Assembly: GCA_942159475.1 (NCBI GenBank)
Contig: OW804094.1
Span: 14,080,132-14,144,131, forward strand
DNA from: Sthenelais limicola
Lineage: Eukaryota; Annelida; Polychaeta; Phyllodocida; Sigalionidae
DNA length: 64,000 bases
Direction: 5' to 3'
Below the pieces are notes generated by a model. The model saw only the letters and a list, made by a program, of their open reading frames with translations, did not search any database and was not told the DNA's origin. Positions 45,124-55,748 of this stretch are shown piece by piece; position 1 is the stretch's first letter, and each line of letters opens with the position of its first letter. The position numbers and the translations under genes are program-made.

Positions 45124-47706
45124 CACTCCTATCCACTCCTACTGTCGAGGCTCAATGGATAATCATTCGCCACCCCAATCTCAAACCTATCATAGTGGCT
45201 AACATTTACCGCCCTCCCTCCACAGTAGTACTTCCTTTCATTTCATATCTGAACGAATCTCTCAGTAAAATCCAGGACCTGGTGAAAAATTAACTGCTAA
45301 TTCTTGGAGACCTAAATGTAGACATGTCCTCGATTAAACCAAGCACCACCGAACTAACCAACTGGGCCCAACAACACCATCTGACCCAACACATCTCCGA
45401 CTTTACCAGAGTCTCAAAACTGTCCTCCACCACTATCGACTTAATTTTCTCAAATATAAAATATGTAGCCAATACAGGTGTTCTGCTGTCAAACATCAGT
45501 GATCATCAACCAGTATTTCTCCTCAGGAAAAAACAGAAATGCTCAATTCCAAAAATCACAAAGCATGGCAGATCCTTTCGAAACTTCTCCTATGACTCGT
45601 TTAGGAATCTACTTCTAACAAACCCTCCTGACCTATCCTTCTCAAACAACCCGGATGAGATCTGGGACTCCCTACATGCGCACATAGCCTCTGCAGCTGA
45701 TCAGATCTGCCCTATCTCTCAAATCAGACTCCCAGCGTCAAATCCTCCATGGATTAACACGGAAATACTGGAGGCAATAGCCGACAGAAATTATTGCCTC
45801 CGCAAAGCAAGGCTCCTCAACGACCCAAATGTATGGGATCTCTCTAGAGCCCTCAGAAACAAGGTTAACTCCCTAATTAGATCTTCCAGAAAGCACTACA
45901 TTTCAACCTATCTCGATAACCATGCTAGTGACCCGTCTAAATTCTGGTTCGAAATGAAAAAACTCCTACCAAATAAGAAGAGTAAGGCTCTGTTCTCACT
46001 ACCTGGAGTCAAATCTCACGACCTCCCCTCGCATGTGAACTCCTTTTTCGCCAATATTGGCCCGCAATTAGCTAGCGCCATCCCAAACCCTCCACCTGGC
46101 ACCCCGCCTGACACTCACCCTTCTGCACAAAATGTGGCTCCCTCATTCAGACTAAAACCCATCCCTGCTCAGGAAGTGGCCGAAATTATCGATAGCCTGG
46201 ATATCAAAAAACCCTCCGGCATCTCAAACCTGAACACCAGACTGCTCAAAATTGCCATGCAAGTCCTGCTGCCACAATTCACCCACCTTTTCTCCACCTC
46301 CATTGAAACTGCGACCTTCCCAAAAGCCTGGAAACTAGCAACAGTTATCCCTCTTCCAAAAGTGAAATCACCACATTCCCCTTCCGACCTCAGACCAATC
46401 TCCCTCCTACCTGTCCCAGGTAAAGTCCTAGAACGCATTGTACATTCACAAACCTATGACCACCTCGAAACTTTCGGCCTTTTACACCACAAACAACATG
46501 GCTTCCGCACAGGTAGATCAACCCAAATAGCTTTATCAGAAATTATCGATGACATCACCAATAACTGTAACAATAAACAACCAACAATAGCCCTTTTTAT
46601 CGATATGAAAAAAGCCTTCGATACAATAGACCACTCAATTCTGACCAACAAACTCTCAGCCATTAACTTCCATCATGAGACTATTTCATGGTACTCAAGC
46701 TATCTTGAAGGAAGGTCGCAAAGAACCAAAATTGGGGACATGGTGGTCCCCCCAAGCCTCTCTCTCCACAGGCGTCCCTCAGGGGTCCATCTTGGGCCCG
46801 CTTCTATTCAACCTCTATATAAATTCTCTCCCCTCCTATATCACCTCCACTAACCCCTCTCCTATCTCCTGTCAACTCTATGCTGACGATACTGTCCTCT
46901 ACACGTCAGCCCCAGACATCAACGACGCCGCCAAGGCCCTCAATGCGTCAATTCCGCACCTAGCAAACTGGTGCGGAATTAACAAACTGACGATTAATGC
47001 TAATAAGACCAAAGTCATGGTACTATTCCCTCCCCTGAAACCCAGTACCCCACCAGTCATTGACCCTCTACAATTTGCCATCAATGGCACCCCAATTGCC
47101 GTAGTCAATGAATTTAAGTATTTAGGGTCCACAATTGACGACCGTCTAAGTATCACCCCTCAAATCAAACTAACCCTCAGGAACACAAATGCTGCTATTG
47201 CCACCTTTGCAAAAATCAGACCCTTCCTCTCACATAACATAGCCTTCAGGATACTAAAAACCATGATCCTCCCACACCTCGAATTCAATTCCTGCTTTCT
47301 AGACATGGCAAATGCCACATCCAAGGCTAAACTAGAAAGAACCCTTAGAAGAGCTGTCCGCATTGCCTCCCTATCTAGGAGAACAAGCAATGTCGATGAA
47401 ATTATGTCCCAAAACAACCTCCTGCCTCTACAAACTAGACGCACCCTCCAACTCCTCCTCCTAATGCACAGGAGGGCCCACAGCGGGCCCCCCCCAAACC
47501 CACCTACCCCTAACATAACCCGGGACACTAGGGCCTCCTCCATCTATAACCTCCCCATTCCTCGCCCGAAAAGAGAGGCGTGCAGACGTGCACCTGCCTA
47601 CTCAGGAGGCACCCTCTGGAATGAGCTGCCCAAATCAGTAAAAAATGAACATGACCCCCGATCATTTAAAACAAAAGCCCTACAAATCCTGAAATCAGGC
47701 CGTTGA
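45124..47706 (+). pseudogene. CR1/L2-like endonuclease (partial) and reverse transcriptase
   Basis: Frame one: VANIYRPPST, an in-frame TAA at 45291-45293, ILGDLNVDM, STTIDLIFSN and ISDHQPVFL (endonuclease end); a linker with PPWINTEILEA; RT motifs DLRPISLLPVPGK, QHGFRTGRSTQIA and FIDMKKAFDTIDH. At the C-run 46748-46753 one extra base shifts the frame, which resumes as STGVPQGSILGPLLF, YADDTVLY, EFKYLGSTIDDR and, near the end, LWNELPKSVKNEHDPRSFK. It has only two lesions (one stop, one indel) and a missing N-terminus. Confidence 0.87.
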
Positions 47707-48188
47707 GGTGACTCAACTATAGGCAATTATCACCCCTCTAAATACTGTATTTAATCGCTGAAACCCTAGTCATTTCTGTCTAATATTTTCTTGCATTTGC
47801 ACACTGATTTGAGGTACTGTTTATTACCTAGCATTGTTCTGTAGTATATAGTATCAACTTCGAAACTTCAATGACTCTTATGTACTACACCGTACTGCAT
47901 TATATCGTATCAGCTAATTCTCCAGATAATGTAGTATTTTGTCCAAGTATTATACTGTAATATATTGTATCAACTTGTAGCTTTCAATTACTTCCATGTA
48001 TTGCATTGTTCCGTATTGTATTATATTGTATTCACTAGAAAACGTAGTATATTTTTTCCTATCCACATATGTTAATCGAAGTAGACTGCAGCAGCAGGTA
48101 AAACGCCACAGACTTATATTGTGTTACCTGTTCTCGACTGTATCGTGCATATTTTGTCTTGAGAAGCTGGATAAATAAAATCATTAAA
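45124..48188 (+). mobile_element. CR1/L2-like LINE, 5' truncated, 8-bp target duplication
   Basis: Flanked by AATCAATC at 45116-45123 and 48189-48196. It starts within an endonuclease domain, carries RT to 47706, and ends after a 480-base 3' UTR in GGATAAATAAAATCATTAAA, a tail of the CR1/L2 type. The codon content is C-rich compared with the neighbours. It inserted into the endonuclease gene of the NADAR-SGNH LINE. Confidence 0.85.
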
Positions 48189-48196
48189 AATCAATC

Positions 48197-48413
48197 TGTC
48201 TTGCCTGTAAATTTGATACCCTCGAATTGATATTTGAGAATCATCTATTTTCTCATTTAACCAGGTTTCTTGTATGGATATTATACTTGGTGTCACTTGA
48301 GATGTAAAAGAGTTGACACCCATGATTTTAGGTTTCAAGCTTCTAATGTTCCATGAGAACAGCGAGATTCCTTTTTTCTTTCCAAACTCTTCTAATTTAA
48401 TCGGTATATTCAT
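48197..48413 (-). pseudogene. Endonuclease N-terminus of the NADAR-SGNH LINE
   Basis: ATG at 48413, then SLFSWNIRSLKPKIMGVNS, ISIQETWLNEKI and GYQIYRQDRL, where the CR1/L2-like insertion interrupts. Same start architecture as 22164 and 10318. This is the beginning of the third ORF of the element. Confidence 0.78.
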
Positions 48414-50108
48414 ATGGTATATATATTTTACTAGTCCCTAGTACCCTTGTGGTTGGTAAATTATTGGGGAAACATGAATTTCTCCCTTTCATGGGATTCC
48501 CCTTATATTATATAAATTATAAGACATTTCGATGTATAATTTTAATTTTCTATATTTGCTACTCAATTCCTTCTTTTTATTGAAATATTATTCAACTTCC
48601 CTATTTGTGTTCACTCTATCTTCTTTCTGTTCTATACATGAATTTCCTTAAATTGTTCCCTTAATCCACCCATATTCATAGTGATTTACTAATTTTAAGT
48701 CTCCATCCTTGTCCCCTGATAGTGCTCTTTTGTCCCGACGTTCCTTAGAAATGTCCGGTTAAGATTAATATCATTGGGATTAGGATTAAAGAATCATCCT
48801 ATTCGAAATAGTATGCACTATCTCTCCTTTTTTGTAATCCTTTCTGAGTTGGATACTAAAATATTAAATACTAAATACCTCTCTGACATTTTTTGTCTTC
48901 CTCAAAATCCTACACCTTGGATAGTGACCTATCTGTCGAAACGTTCAATAGAAATGTCTCAACTAGGTTTACTAACTTCCGGGCTAGTTTAGAGGATTAC
49001 AAGAAAATACTAAATAGAATTGAGAATGAGAGCCTCCCTGGTAAAGATAAATATAAGCAATAACGAGAGAAGGAAAGAAGAGAAAAAATTATGGGCAAGA
49101 TTCCTGGACGAAACAGCTGATTGTATAGCAAAGCTAAAGAGGTGATGTGTTGAAACGAACGGTCGCAAAGGGGCTCACGTTATTGCCGCCAACGAATATC
49201 CGGCCAACCCTTGTGTTAATTAAGTAGCCATAAAACCATCTGAACCTGTCAAGTAGCAAAAAGTTAAATGTAGGTTTTTATCCTAGATGTATCCTTCGCC
49301 AACGATGTCTACATGTGAAGTAATAAAACGATGTCGCAAAAAAAAAAAAAAAAAAGAAAATACTAAATACTCAAAGGTTTTATCAGTTACATCACCATTA
49401 TAATAATAATATTTACGTATTATGTATTTATGTACTGGACCTCTTCCTATTTGAGTACATATTATTCAATCCTATAGGACCTTTTGAATATACTCCATGA
49501 TTTTATGCTGGAAAATGTTCCACTGTTTTTCATTTAAAATGTTTCTGTGTCCATCAAGTCATTCATTTAAATTATTTGGCTTATATCACAGGTTCTGTCC
49601 TAAATATATTTTGCAATTTATAATTAGATATGGTGTTCCTTACAAACCAAACCAAACTTGGATTCAGCTTCCCTGCGTAGACAGTTCTTTACTTCTTCTA
49701 TTCATTTATCTTCATCGTTCATTACACTATATATATATATATGAGGTATGGTTCATACCTTATGCGTATGTTTCTGATTATATATTCCACTGGTGTTGAC
49801 AAAGTCGTTTTTCCCCCATTCTTTCTCCATGTCTCCGTCACAACCACGTTCCATACAAATGTAGTTGCTCAGGATACATTTAGACAACCATGATAACACT
49901 GATGCATTGATTATATAATTCTGGTAATATATTTCATTGGTATTTCTATGGTTGTTTTCCTCCTTCGTTCCCCATGCCTCCGTCACAACCACGTTCAATA
50001 TAAATGTAGTTGATCAAGAAACATATAGGCAAAGAATGAGGTTCAACCATGATTAAACTGATTCTTCGAGTAATTATATCTAGAGCACTATATGCTTCTA
50101 TTGATATA
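48414..50108. other. Spacer between SGNH ORF and endonuclease ORF of the LINE
   Basis: About 1.36 kb once the retrocopy at 49017-49353 is removed. AT-rich, no coding region. It has an imperfect direct duplication around 49800-49870 and 49970-50010 (CATGCCTCCGTCACAACCACGTTC-type text). A TATATATA tract lies at 49730-49742. Confidence 0.45.
49017..49353 (+). mobile_element. Poly(A)-tailed retrocopy of an unknown transcript
   Basis: Flanked by a 16-base direct repeat AAGAAAATACTAAATA at 49001-49016 and 49354-49369, and ending in about 17 A residues. AATAAAA lies about 14 bases before the tail. The 5' end reads KINISNNERRKEEKKLWARF then LDETADCIAKLKR and a stop at 49145-49147, followed by a 190-base 3' UTR. 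This is a 5'-truncated cDNA of some polyadenylated RNA. Parent gene not recognised. Confidence 0.88.
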
Positions 50109-50810
50109 TTAAAACTGGATTTTGTTATACGCTTTTGCTATTTGGTTGGTGTATTCATCTTTCATTTCCTCATTGAGGTGGCATCCATCTTCTAACTTGC
50201 TATAGAAGGCCGAATATTTTGTTGCCCCGTTCTTTTTCTTCTTTTTCCCGGCTATGCAGCGATGGACCTTTTGTCCCACGTAAGGGGTAGGTGCCCCTTC
50301 TTGTGTATAATAGATTTTGGCTAGGTTACTGAAAATGATGGTTCTCTCATTGATTTCTTTCTGGATCGCTGGGTAATGGCACTGCCTTGGATTTATTATA
50401 CCCCTGCCCCTCTCCATTTTGAGGTTATATTTTTTAATGTCAATCCCAGTCATCGTTGCATAAGAGATCAATGGGTTGTAACCTTGTACCACTGCAGCTG
50501 CTTTTAAGTTTTGGATAGCAGAACTCATAATAACTCTTAAGTCCTCTTCACAGACAGCTGATGATGAGTGTCTTAACTTAACTTGCTCACCAAGATCTTC
50601 CTTACTTCTTATAGTGATATTGCATATGCCTGCTACGATGAAGATAGCTCTAGGGCGATGAAGATTAATAATGTTGGCTGCTTCTCTAACCAATGTTTCG
50701 ATGGTAGCCCCTCCGATTGATATTACTCGCAAGTTGACCCCTGGTAAACTCGTGCGTAACCGTCTCGCTAGGTCTCTCCCTCTCGAATCCATAAGCAGGA
50801 GAAGGTCCAT
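50109..50810 (-). CDS. SGNH-hydrolase-like protein of the LINE
   Basis: 233 residues from ATG at 50810, with no stop. SGNH blocks: I at LLLMDSRG (Ser9), III at VAGICNIT (Gly61/Asn64) and V at LEDGCHLNEE (Asp208/His211). A conserved middle motif ATMTGIDIKKYN and the TPYVGQKVHR segment are shared with the other two copies. SGNH esterase domains are known in the ORF1 of some CR1/L2-type LINEs, where the role is uncertain (lipid or membrane interaction has been suggested). Here it is a separate ORF, 86 bases downstream of the ORF1 stop. Confidence 0.8.
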   Translation of the reverse strand: MDLLLLMDSRGRDLARRLRTSLPGVNLRVISIGGATIETLVREAANIINLHRPRAIFIVAGICNITIRSKEDLGEQVKLRHSSSAVCEEDLRVIMSSAIQNLKAAAVVQGYNPLISYATMTGIDIKKYNLKMERGRGIINPRQCHYPAIQKEINERTIIFSNLAKIYYTQEGAPTPYVGQKVHRCIAGKKKKKNGATKYSAFYSKLEDGCHLNEEMKDEYTNQIAKAYNKIQF

Positions 50811-50896
50811 GGTGTTGTATCCGATGTTATGATCTTAATTCTCAGTCAGTCTATCTAGTACTCTGTTCAGTATTCTGCCAAAGGTATTTTGTCCCA

Positions 50897-52492
50897 CTAC
50901 TTCTTCGGTGTCTCTTTGCGGGCGCCATCTTGAATCTTAACCAAGGGGTGCCGTATACCGGCTCCCCACTTTCTCGATGTCGTTAACTCATTTTGTACGA
51001 ATTTCTGCAGTACAATATCTTCTAAGATCTGTTCTTCTCTCATTAACCAGTTGTCGTCAACCCGTAGCTTTCCTCCCCAGTCCTTAGCAACCGCCGGGTT
51101 GTTTACATTAGCGATATCCTCCGCCATTTTGCCTTTCCCCACCGCGTATGCCTTCGTAGCCTGGAAACAACGTTCCGCTGACTTGTAGAATCTGTGATTG
51201 TATTCGAATTGTGCTGGATGAAAGTTAGATAATGGGCTATGAACCCCTTTGAATCCAACTCCCTTTGACTCCACCTTAACATGAAATACATTCTCCGGCT
51301 GACAACCAGTCGGTAACATGTCTAGATCATGTACTGTGAAAGTGCCATTCCCTGTCATAATGTGGTTGGCAACTAGAGTCTAGTCGATTCCATTTAGTTT
51401 TAACAATCTGTGTGTATTTTCAAGTAGCATGTGTTGGTAACCATTGTTTTTCTTGCTAAACTTATTCAACCAGAATTTTCTGTATTTTTTCTCTCCTCCT
51501 ATTTTACTGCTGGCTTTGACTATCGTTACTTTCGTGTCGACTGAGTCAACCTCAACATAGATTCCCCTTCTTCTTCCCAGTTTAGGTTTTCCTATCCTGT
51601 ACACTGTTGTGACATTTTCCTCTTTTATGTTTTGATTGGCTATTTGGAATATGGTCAGAACTTTCTCCTTTAGTCTTTCATTTTTATCATTTAACCGTAT
51701 GATAGCATTCAGTCATTCTTGGGAATCCACTTCTAAGTTTTCCCACTCCTCTTCGGTCCCTTCGACAATCAAAAACTTTTCAGCCGCCTTTTCAACCCAA
51801 ACTTTCTTATCTTTTTTAGCCTCTTTTCCAACAGGGTTAACTTTTTCTTTTGTTTTAGTGGTGTATCCTCTACTTGTGATCTCCTCTTCCTCTGCTTTCC
51901 TCTTTATTTCATTCCTTTTTACTACTTCTTGGGATTTTTTAAACCGCCTTATCTCTTCCTCTAAGTCTCTCATTCTACGGTTGTATTCCTTCATTGTGTC
52001 GGATTTTTCCCCCACTATCTCTTCGAAACTGTTCCCAATCTTTAATGTTTCTTGTTTGATTTGATGAAAAAGATCCTCGAATCTATATTCTAGTTGTAAG
52101 ATACCGTTATTGAAGTTTTCCAACTTTTCATCTACCTTTATTTCACCAACCTTATCTTGTCGTATGGTTTGTGAGGCCGTTGTAGCCATCGCCGCTTTAG
52201 TCACCTCCTCCAAAGTGACCGTTACGCCTGCAGCTGCACATTCGCTCAATCTCATGTCTTCGATTTCCATTGACCATGTTGAATTTTCGATAATATTATC
52301 AAAAATAAACGAATCTCCAACCTCTTCCACTGATCTTATGCTCCTCTCTGCTGTTTGCAGGGCATTTTCTATCGATAAGTTGATTTCTGCTATACAAATT
52401 TCAATATTTTCGATGTTTTCGAATTTTTCCGCCTGGAAATATGGCGGCGACGTGGTTTCCACGCCTACCGTCCACCTCTTTTCACCTTCCAT
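50897..52492 (-). pseudogene. LINE ORF1: coiled coil + RNA-binding region + NADAR domain (two stops)
   Basis: A single frame from ATG at 52492 to 50897 (532 codons) broken only by TGA near 51715 and TAG near 51379. The first 250 residues are charged, with coiled-coil character (RRMRDLEEEIRRFKKSQEV). Then come an RRM-like stretch (EKFLIVEGTEEEWENL) and the ORF1 C-terminal type region (TVYRIGKPKLGRRR...WLNKFSKKNN). A NADAR/YbiA-like domain ends it: GVGFKGVHSPLSNFHPAQFE, FYKSAERCFQATKAY, VAKDWGGKLR and SSRKWGAG. The NADAR Glu (SAER) and Trp-Gly motif are kept. The RNA-binding part should coat element RNA; NADAR proteins cleave ADP-ribose-type bonds. Confidence 0.82.
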
Positions 52493-52815
52493 CCTAAATA
52501 ACTTTTGTTATTTCGATTTCTGAATTCTCTTCTTTTTCCTGTTTGTTCTTCAATCACTTATGTAAGACTTGAGTAGCTTTGTCTTATAATTTTCGCTGAT
52601 TTTACCAACCACGGGACTAAAAGGATCTCTGCACTTAGACGTGCATATCCGCTCACTTTGAGTTTCCCGCCGTTTTGATGCTCTAAGGTCAAAAGCTATT
52701 ATTTCTGATCTTTTTTAAGTTCAATATTAATGGTAAAAAGGTAAAATGTAAAAAAAACTTAAGTTCTGCAAAATGAGTTTGTTTTAAGTGTTAGTTAGAG
52801 TAATGCCATTTCACA

Positions 52816-54110
52816 TCACTCAAGGTTGTTGCAGCAACCACCCTGACATTTGCACAATGGTGTGCACCTCAATCCTGCTTTAAAACATTTGCACCTCCCT
52901 TTACATGCTTTCATGCAAGTGCAGTGAAGCATGAGTGAACAGGATGCACTAGCATCTCCCAAGTCTGTCCAATATGGGATCCATGTCTTGAGGCGTCCAT
53001 TCCATTCCCAACCATACAATGCAGGATCTGGCAGACATAATCGCTTCTCCAAGGCTCGATGCCAAATGAAAGCTGACACCAAAATTGTTCTTTAAACATG
53101 CTGGTACAAGGCTGCTCTAGTGGGGGGATGCTCTCTAAGGACCTAAGACTGTGAGTGAACAGTAGTTGTCGTGCATCATTTACTGTAACACAGGAACAGT
53201 TCTTACTGTACATATATATACATAGAATTTTTATTCAGTAAATAAATCTTACAGAATTGGACGAATACATCTACGGATAGATCTTCCAGTAAGCCCGGAA
53301 AAGCACTGTACATAAGCACTGTAAGTTGTTCAATGCGCTACATGTGGAGGGAATCCTCTGTCAGCTCTTGCGGATTTTCAATTAAGCTTACCATTGTCTC
53401 AGTGACATTAGGAAAGTTCATCCAAGCATTCCATCCAGATTTCTTCCCAATGCCTAGCATGCTAGATGTTATGTCACAACCTGTAAAGGCATGGAAAAAT
53501 GGAAGTGCTTTACATCTATCAGGTCCAAGCTGCAAAGAAAGTTCATGAACTGGTATATCAGTGTATGCCTTTCCACTGCCAAAGCCAACCCACAACTCAA
53601 TAAGCCCCAGACTTTCAAATGTTGTAAAGAGATGGATAGACAAGACAATGACATCAGAATCAAAAGTCCTGATGAAAGCCCTCTTATGGCCGGCAATGAT
53701 TGGCATGTCACAGGTGCAGCATCATCCGTGTGTCTACCTCCTCATGGTCAGATGGAGTGATGTCAGACAATTCTAATAGCTTGTTAGACAGCACAAGTTC
53801 CCGCTTTGTTGTCAAGAGCTGGTACTCAGATCTGGAAGTTGCCTTCACAAGCTCATCAGATAGAAACTGGAAGAGTTGATCTTTATTTTCACTAACTTTC
53901 AGGAATGCCTGCCAATCTTTTCCTTTGGGGATGGGGACCTTTTCTGAAACTCTTGTCCTTCGAGCAACTGTCTCACCAAGACGTTTCATACGTGTTTGAT
54001 GTTTTAGACTATCCTGAGGATAGCAATCCCAGACTGCATCTATTCTTGTAGCACATGTGATTGATCTGATTTTCCATGAAAGGCAGGAGATGCATAAACA
54101 GAAAACTAAA
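52816..54110 (-). pseudogene. Uncharacterised gene ending in a CXC-type Cys-rich motif, retrocopy-like
   Basis: Without visible introns the minus strand reads TRIDAVWDCYPQDSLK, KEKVPIPKGKDWQAF-like text, DITPSDHEEVDTRMMLHL, then (new frame) RAFIRTFDSDVIVLSIHLF, ELWVGFGSGKAYTDIPVHEL, ALPFFHAFTGCDITSS and GIGKKSGWNAW, then further frame changes to a terminal HCTCMKACKGRCKCFKAGL...CQGGCCN with a stop at 52816. The EADTRM...DTDV...HAFTGCDT pattern marks a large uncharacterised family in invertebrates and fish. At least two frameshifts. It lies between the two head-to-head LINE copies. Confidence 0.7.
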
Positions 54111-54164
54111 CAATTCCAATACTTGGAATGAGTTGATGAAATAAATGAATCGTACCCCAAGGTT

Positions 54165-55633
54165 ATGGAAAGTGCTAAACTCTTCGAATCAGACAGACTC
54201 ATGTTTATGAAAAGGACCAGGGCGAGTGACGAGGAAACTAGTAAGGCCAAGGAAACTAATGTAGTAGCTGAAAGAGCAGAGGCGACAAGCGAGAATATTT
54301 ATCAAAGCATAGTAGAAAGAATTTGTAAGCTTGAGAAAATAACTGAAGATTATGGTCCTACTGACACTGAACCAGACAAAAAAAATGAATGATATTGGGC
54401 CTGAAGTGGCTTCTCACAAGAAGAGCAAAACTAAGGCCAAGCGGGGTAGGAAGAAAGTTAAGGCCAAGGGAAAACCAAGTACGCAAAATAGAGAATTGAA
54501 AGTAATGGAGAGGGAAATAAATGATTCCATTGGCGACATCAATCTATCGCTAGAGGAAGGTCAGCAGGAGCTGAGCCAAATGAAAATCAATCTAGGTATG
54601 ATGGAAAAAAATCTTGATAAAATATCTAGAGAACTATCTGACGTGCAAAGTAGAGACCCTCTCCACATAGGCCAACAAAATGAAGGGAAAGCTGACGGCT
54701 CGACCCACCTAATAATGGAGGGTGTGCCGGAGGAATGGGATAAATACCCAATAAAAGATCACATGAATTAAAAGAAAGAAAAAAACAAAGTATTTTATGA
54801 GTGACTTACTGAATTCTGTAACGGGGATAAAGTTGGAAGACATCACGGATGCGTACCGGGTCGGTATTCTGAAGAAGGGGAAGACTTGTTCAATCTTTGT
54901 TGAGTTATCAAGCCCGCAAGTGAAGAAATCTGTTCTAAATGAATCAAAGGAGATCAGAAGAAGGACAGGAACAGGAATCTGGTTCAATAAATTCGTTGTA
55001 GATCAGAAAGATAAAGATTATAGGATGCTTGTTGATTGCCACAAACTGTTACGCATGAAGAAGGTCCAAGCTGACCTAGTTCTCAAGCATATCAAAATAG
55101 ACAACAAAACATATGCTCAGGAAGATCTGCATCATTTACCAAAGGGTTGCCAGCCGTCCGATGTTGCAAATTTCCCGGTGGAAGGAGGAGGGGTGGGTTT
55201 CCATGGTAACCACAGCCCTTTCTCCAATCGGATAAATATTGAGTATAAGGAGAGAAAATTTGTCAAAGCAGAGCACGCATACCAGTGGGACACAGCCCAG
55301 TTCTTTGGGAACCATGAGGCCGCGTGGAAGATATGCGGGACTCAGAGCCCAGCCCACGCGAAAGCCATAGGCGGCAAGTTGGATGCGGCAGTAACCCCTC
55401 AGCAAATGGATGACTGGAGAAACATTGAGGAGAAAACCTTGGCGGATATTGTGAAAATTAAATTCACAAAAAATAAAGATCTAAAAGAAATGCTGTTAGC
55501 TCCAGAAGATACAAGATTTTACGAAGTCACCAGCTCAAGGAAGTGGGGGATTGGGCGTTGGGTGCGGGGTGTCATCATTGCAAATGGCGCCCGTGTCCCG
55601 CTCAAGACCAAAACATTCCAAGGTGAAAATTGA
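54165..55633 (+). pseudogene. LINE ORF1 with NADAR domain, second copy (two frameshifts)
   Basis: ATG at 54165. The frame shifts at an A-run near 54378-54385 and again in A-rich sequence near 54770, then stays open to 55633. Order: charged helical N-terminus, basic patch (KKSKTKAKRGRKKVKAKGK), coiled coil (SLEEGQQELSQMKINLGMM), RRM-like start (THLIMEGVPEEWDKYP), C-terminal RNA-binding region (TDAYRVGILKKGKTCSIFVE) and NADAR. In the last 278-residue frame, NADAR spans about 130-265, with HSPFSN, KAEHAYQ (Glu159) and SSRKWGIG (Trp250). Same architecture as the minus copy, but only moderately similar in sequence. Both frameshifts are in A-runs, so sequencing error is possible. Confidence 0.8.
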
Positions 55634-55748
55634 TTCGGGCAAATCTTGGATAAACTGAGAGCTGAACTTATTCGTCAATGACTATACGAGATAAAGAAAG
55701 GAAGTGAGAAGACTGATTTTGATTTAGAGTGGGATCTAGAGTATAATT

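Larger units (their letters stand above)
41260..52810 (-). mobile_element. NADAR-SGNH-type LINE, long copy with nested insertions
   Basis: Minus-strand order: 5' UTR (about 52810-52493), ORF1 (52492-50897), SGNH ORF (50810-50109), spacer, endonuclease start (48413), RT end (42142), then a 3' UTR reaching a TATATA tract at about 41260 (preceded, in the element sense, by AGAGAAATAAAAATACTTA). Three later insertions split it: 49017-49353, 45124-48188 and 43737-45018. Taking these out leaves about 6.5 kb. No RNase H is seen, and the RT resembles the CR1/Jockey-type group. Several stops and deletions make it inactive. Confidence 0.8.
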
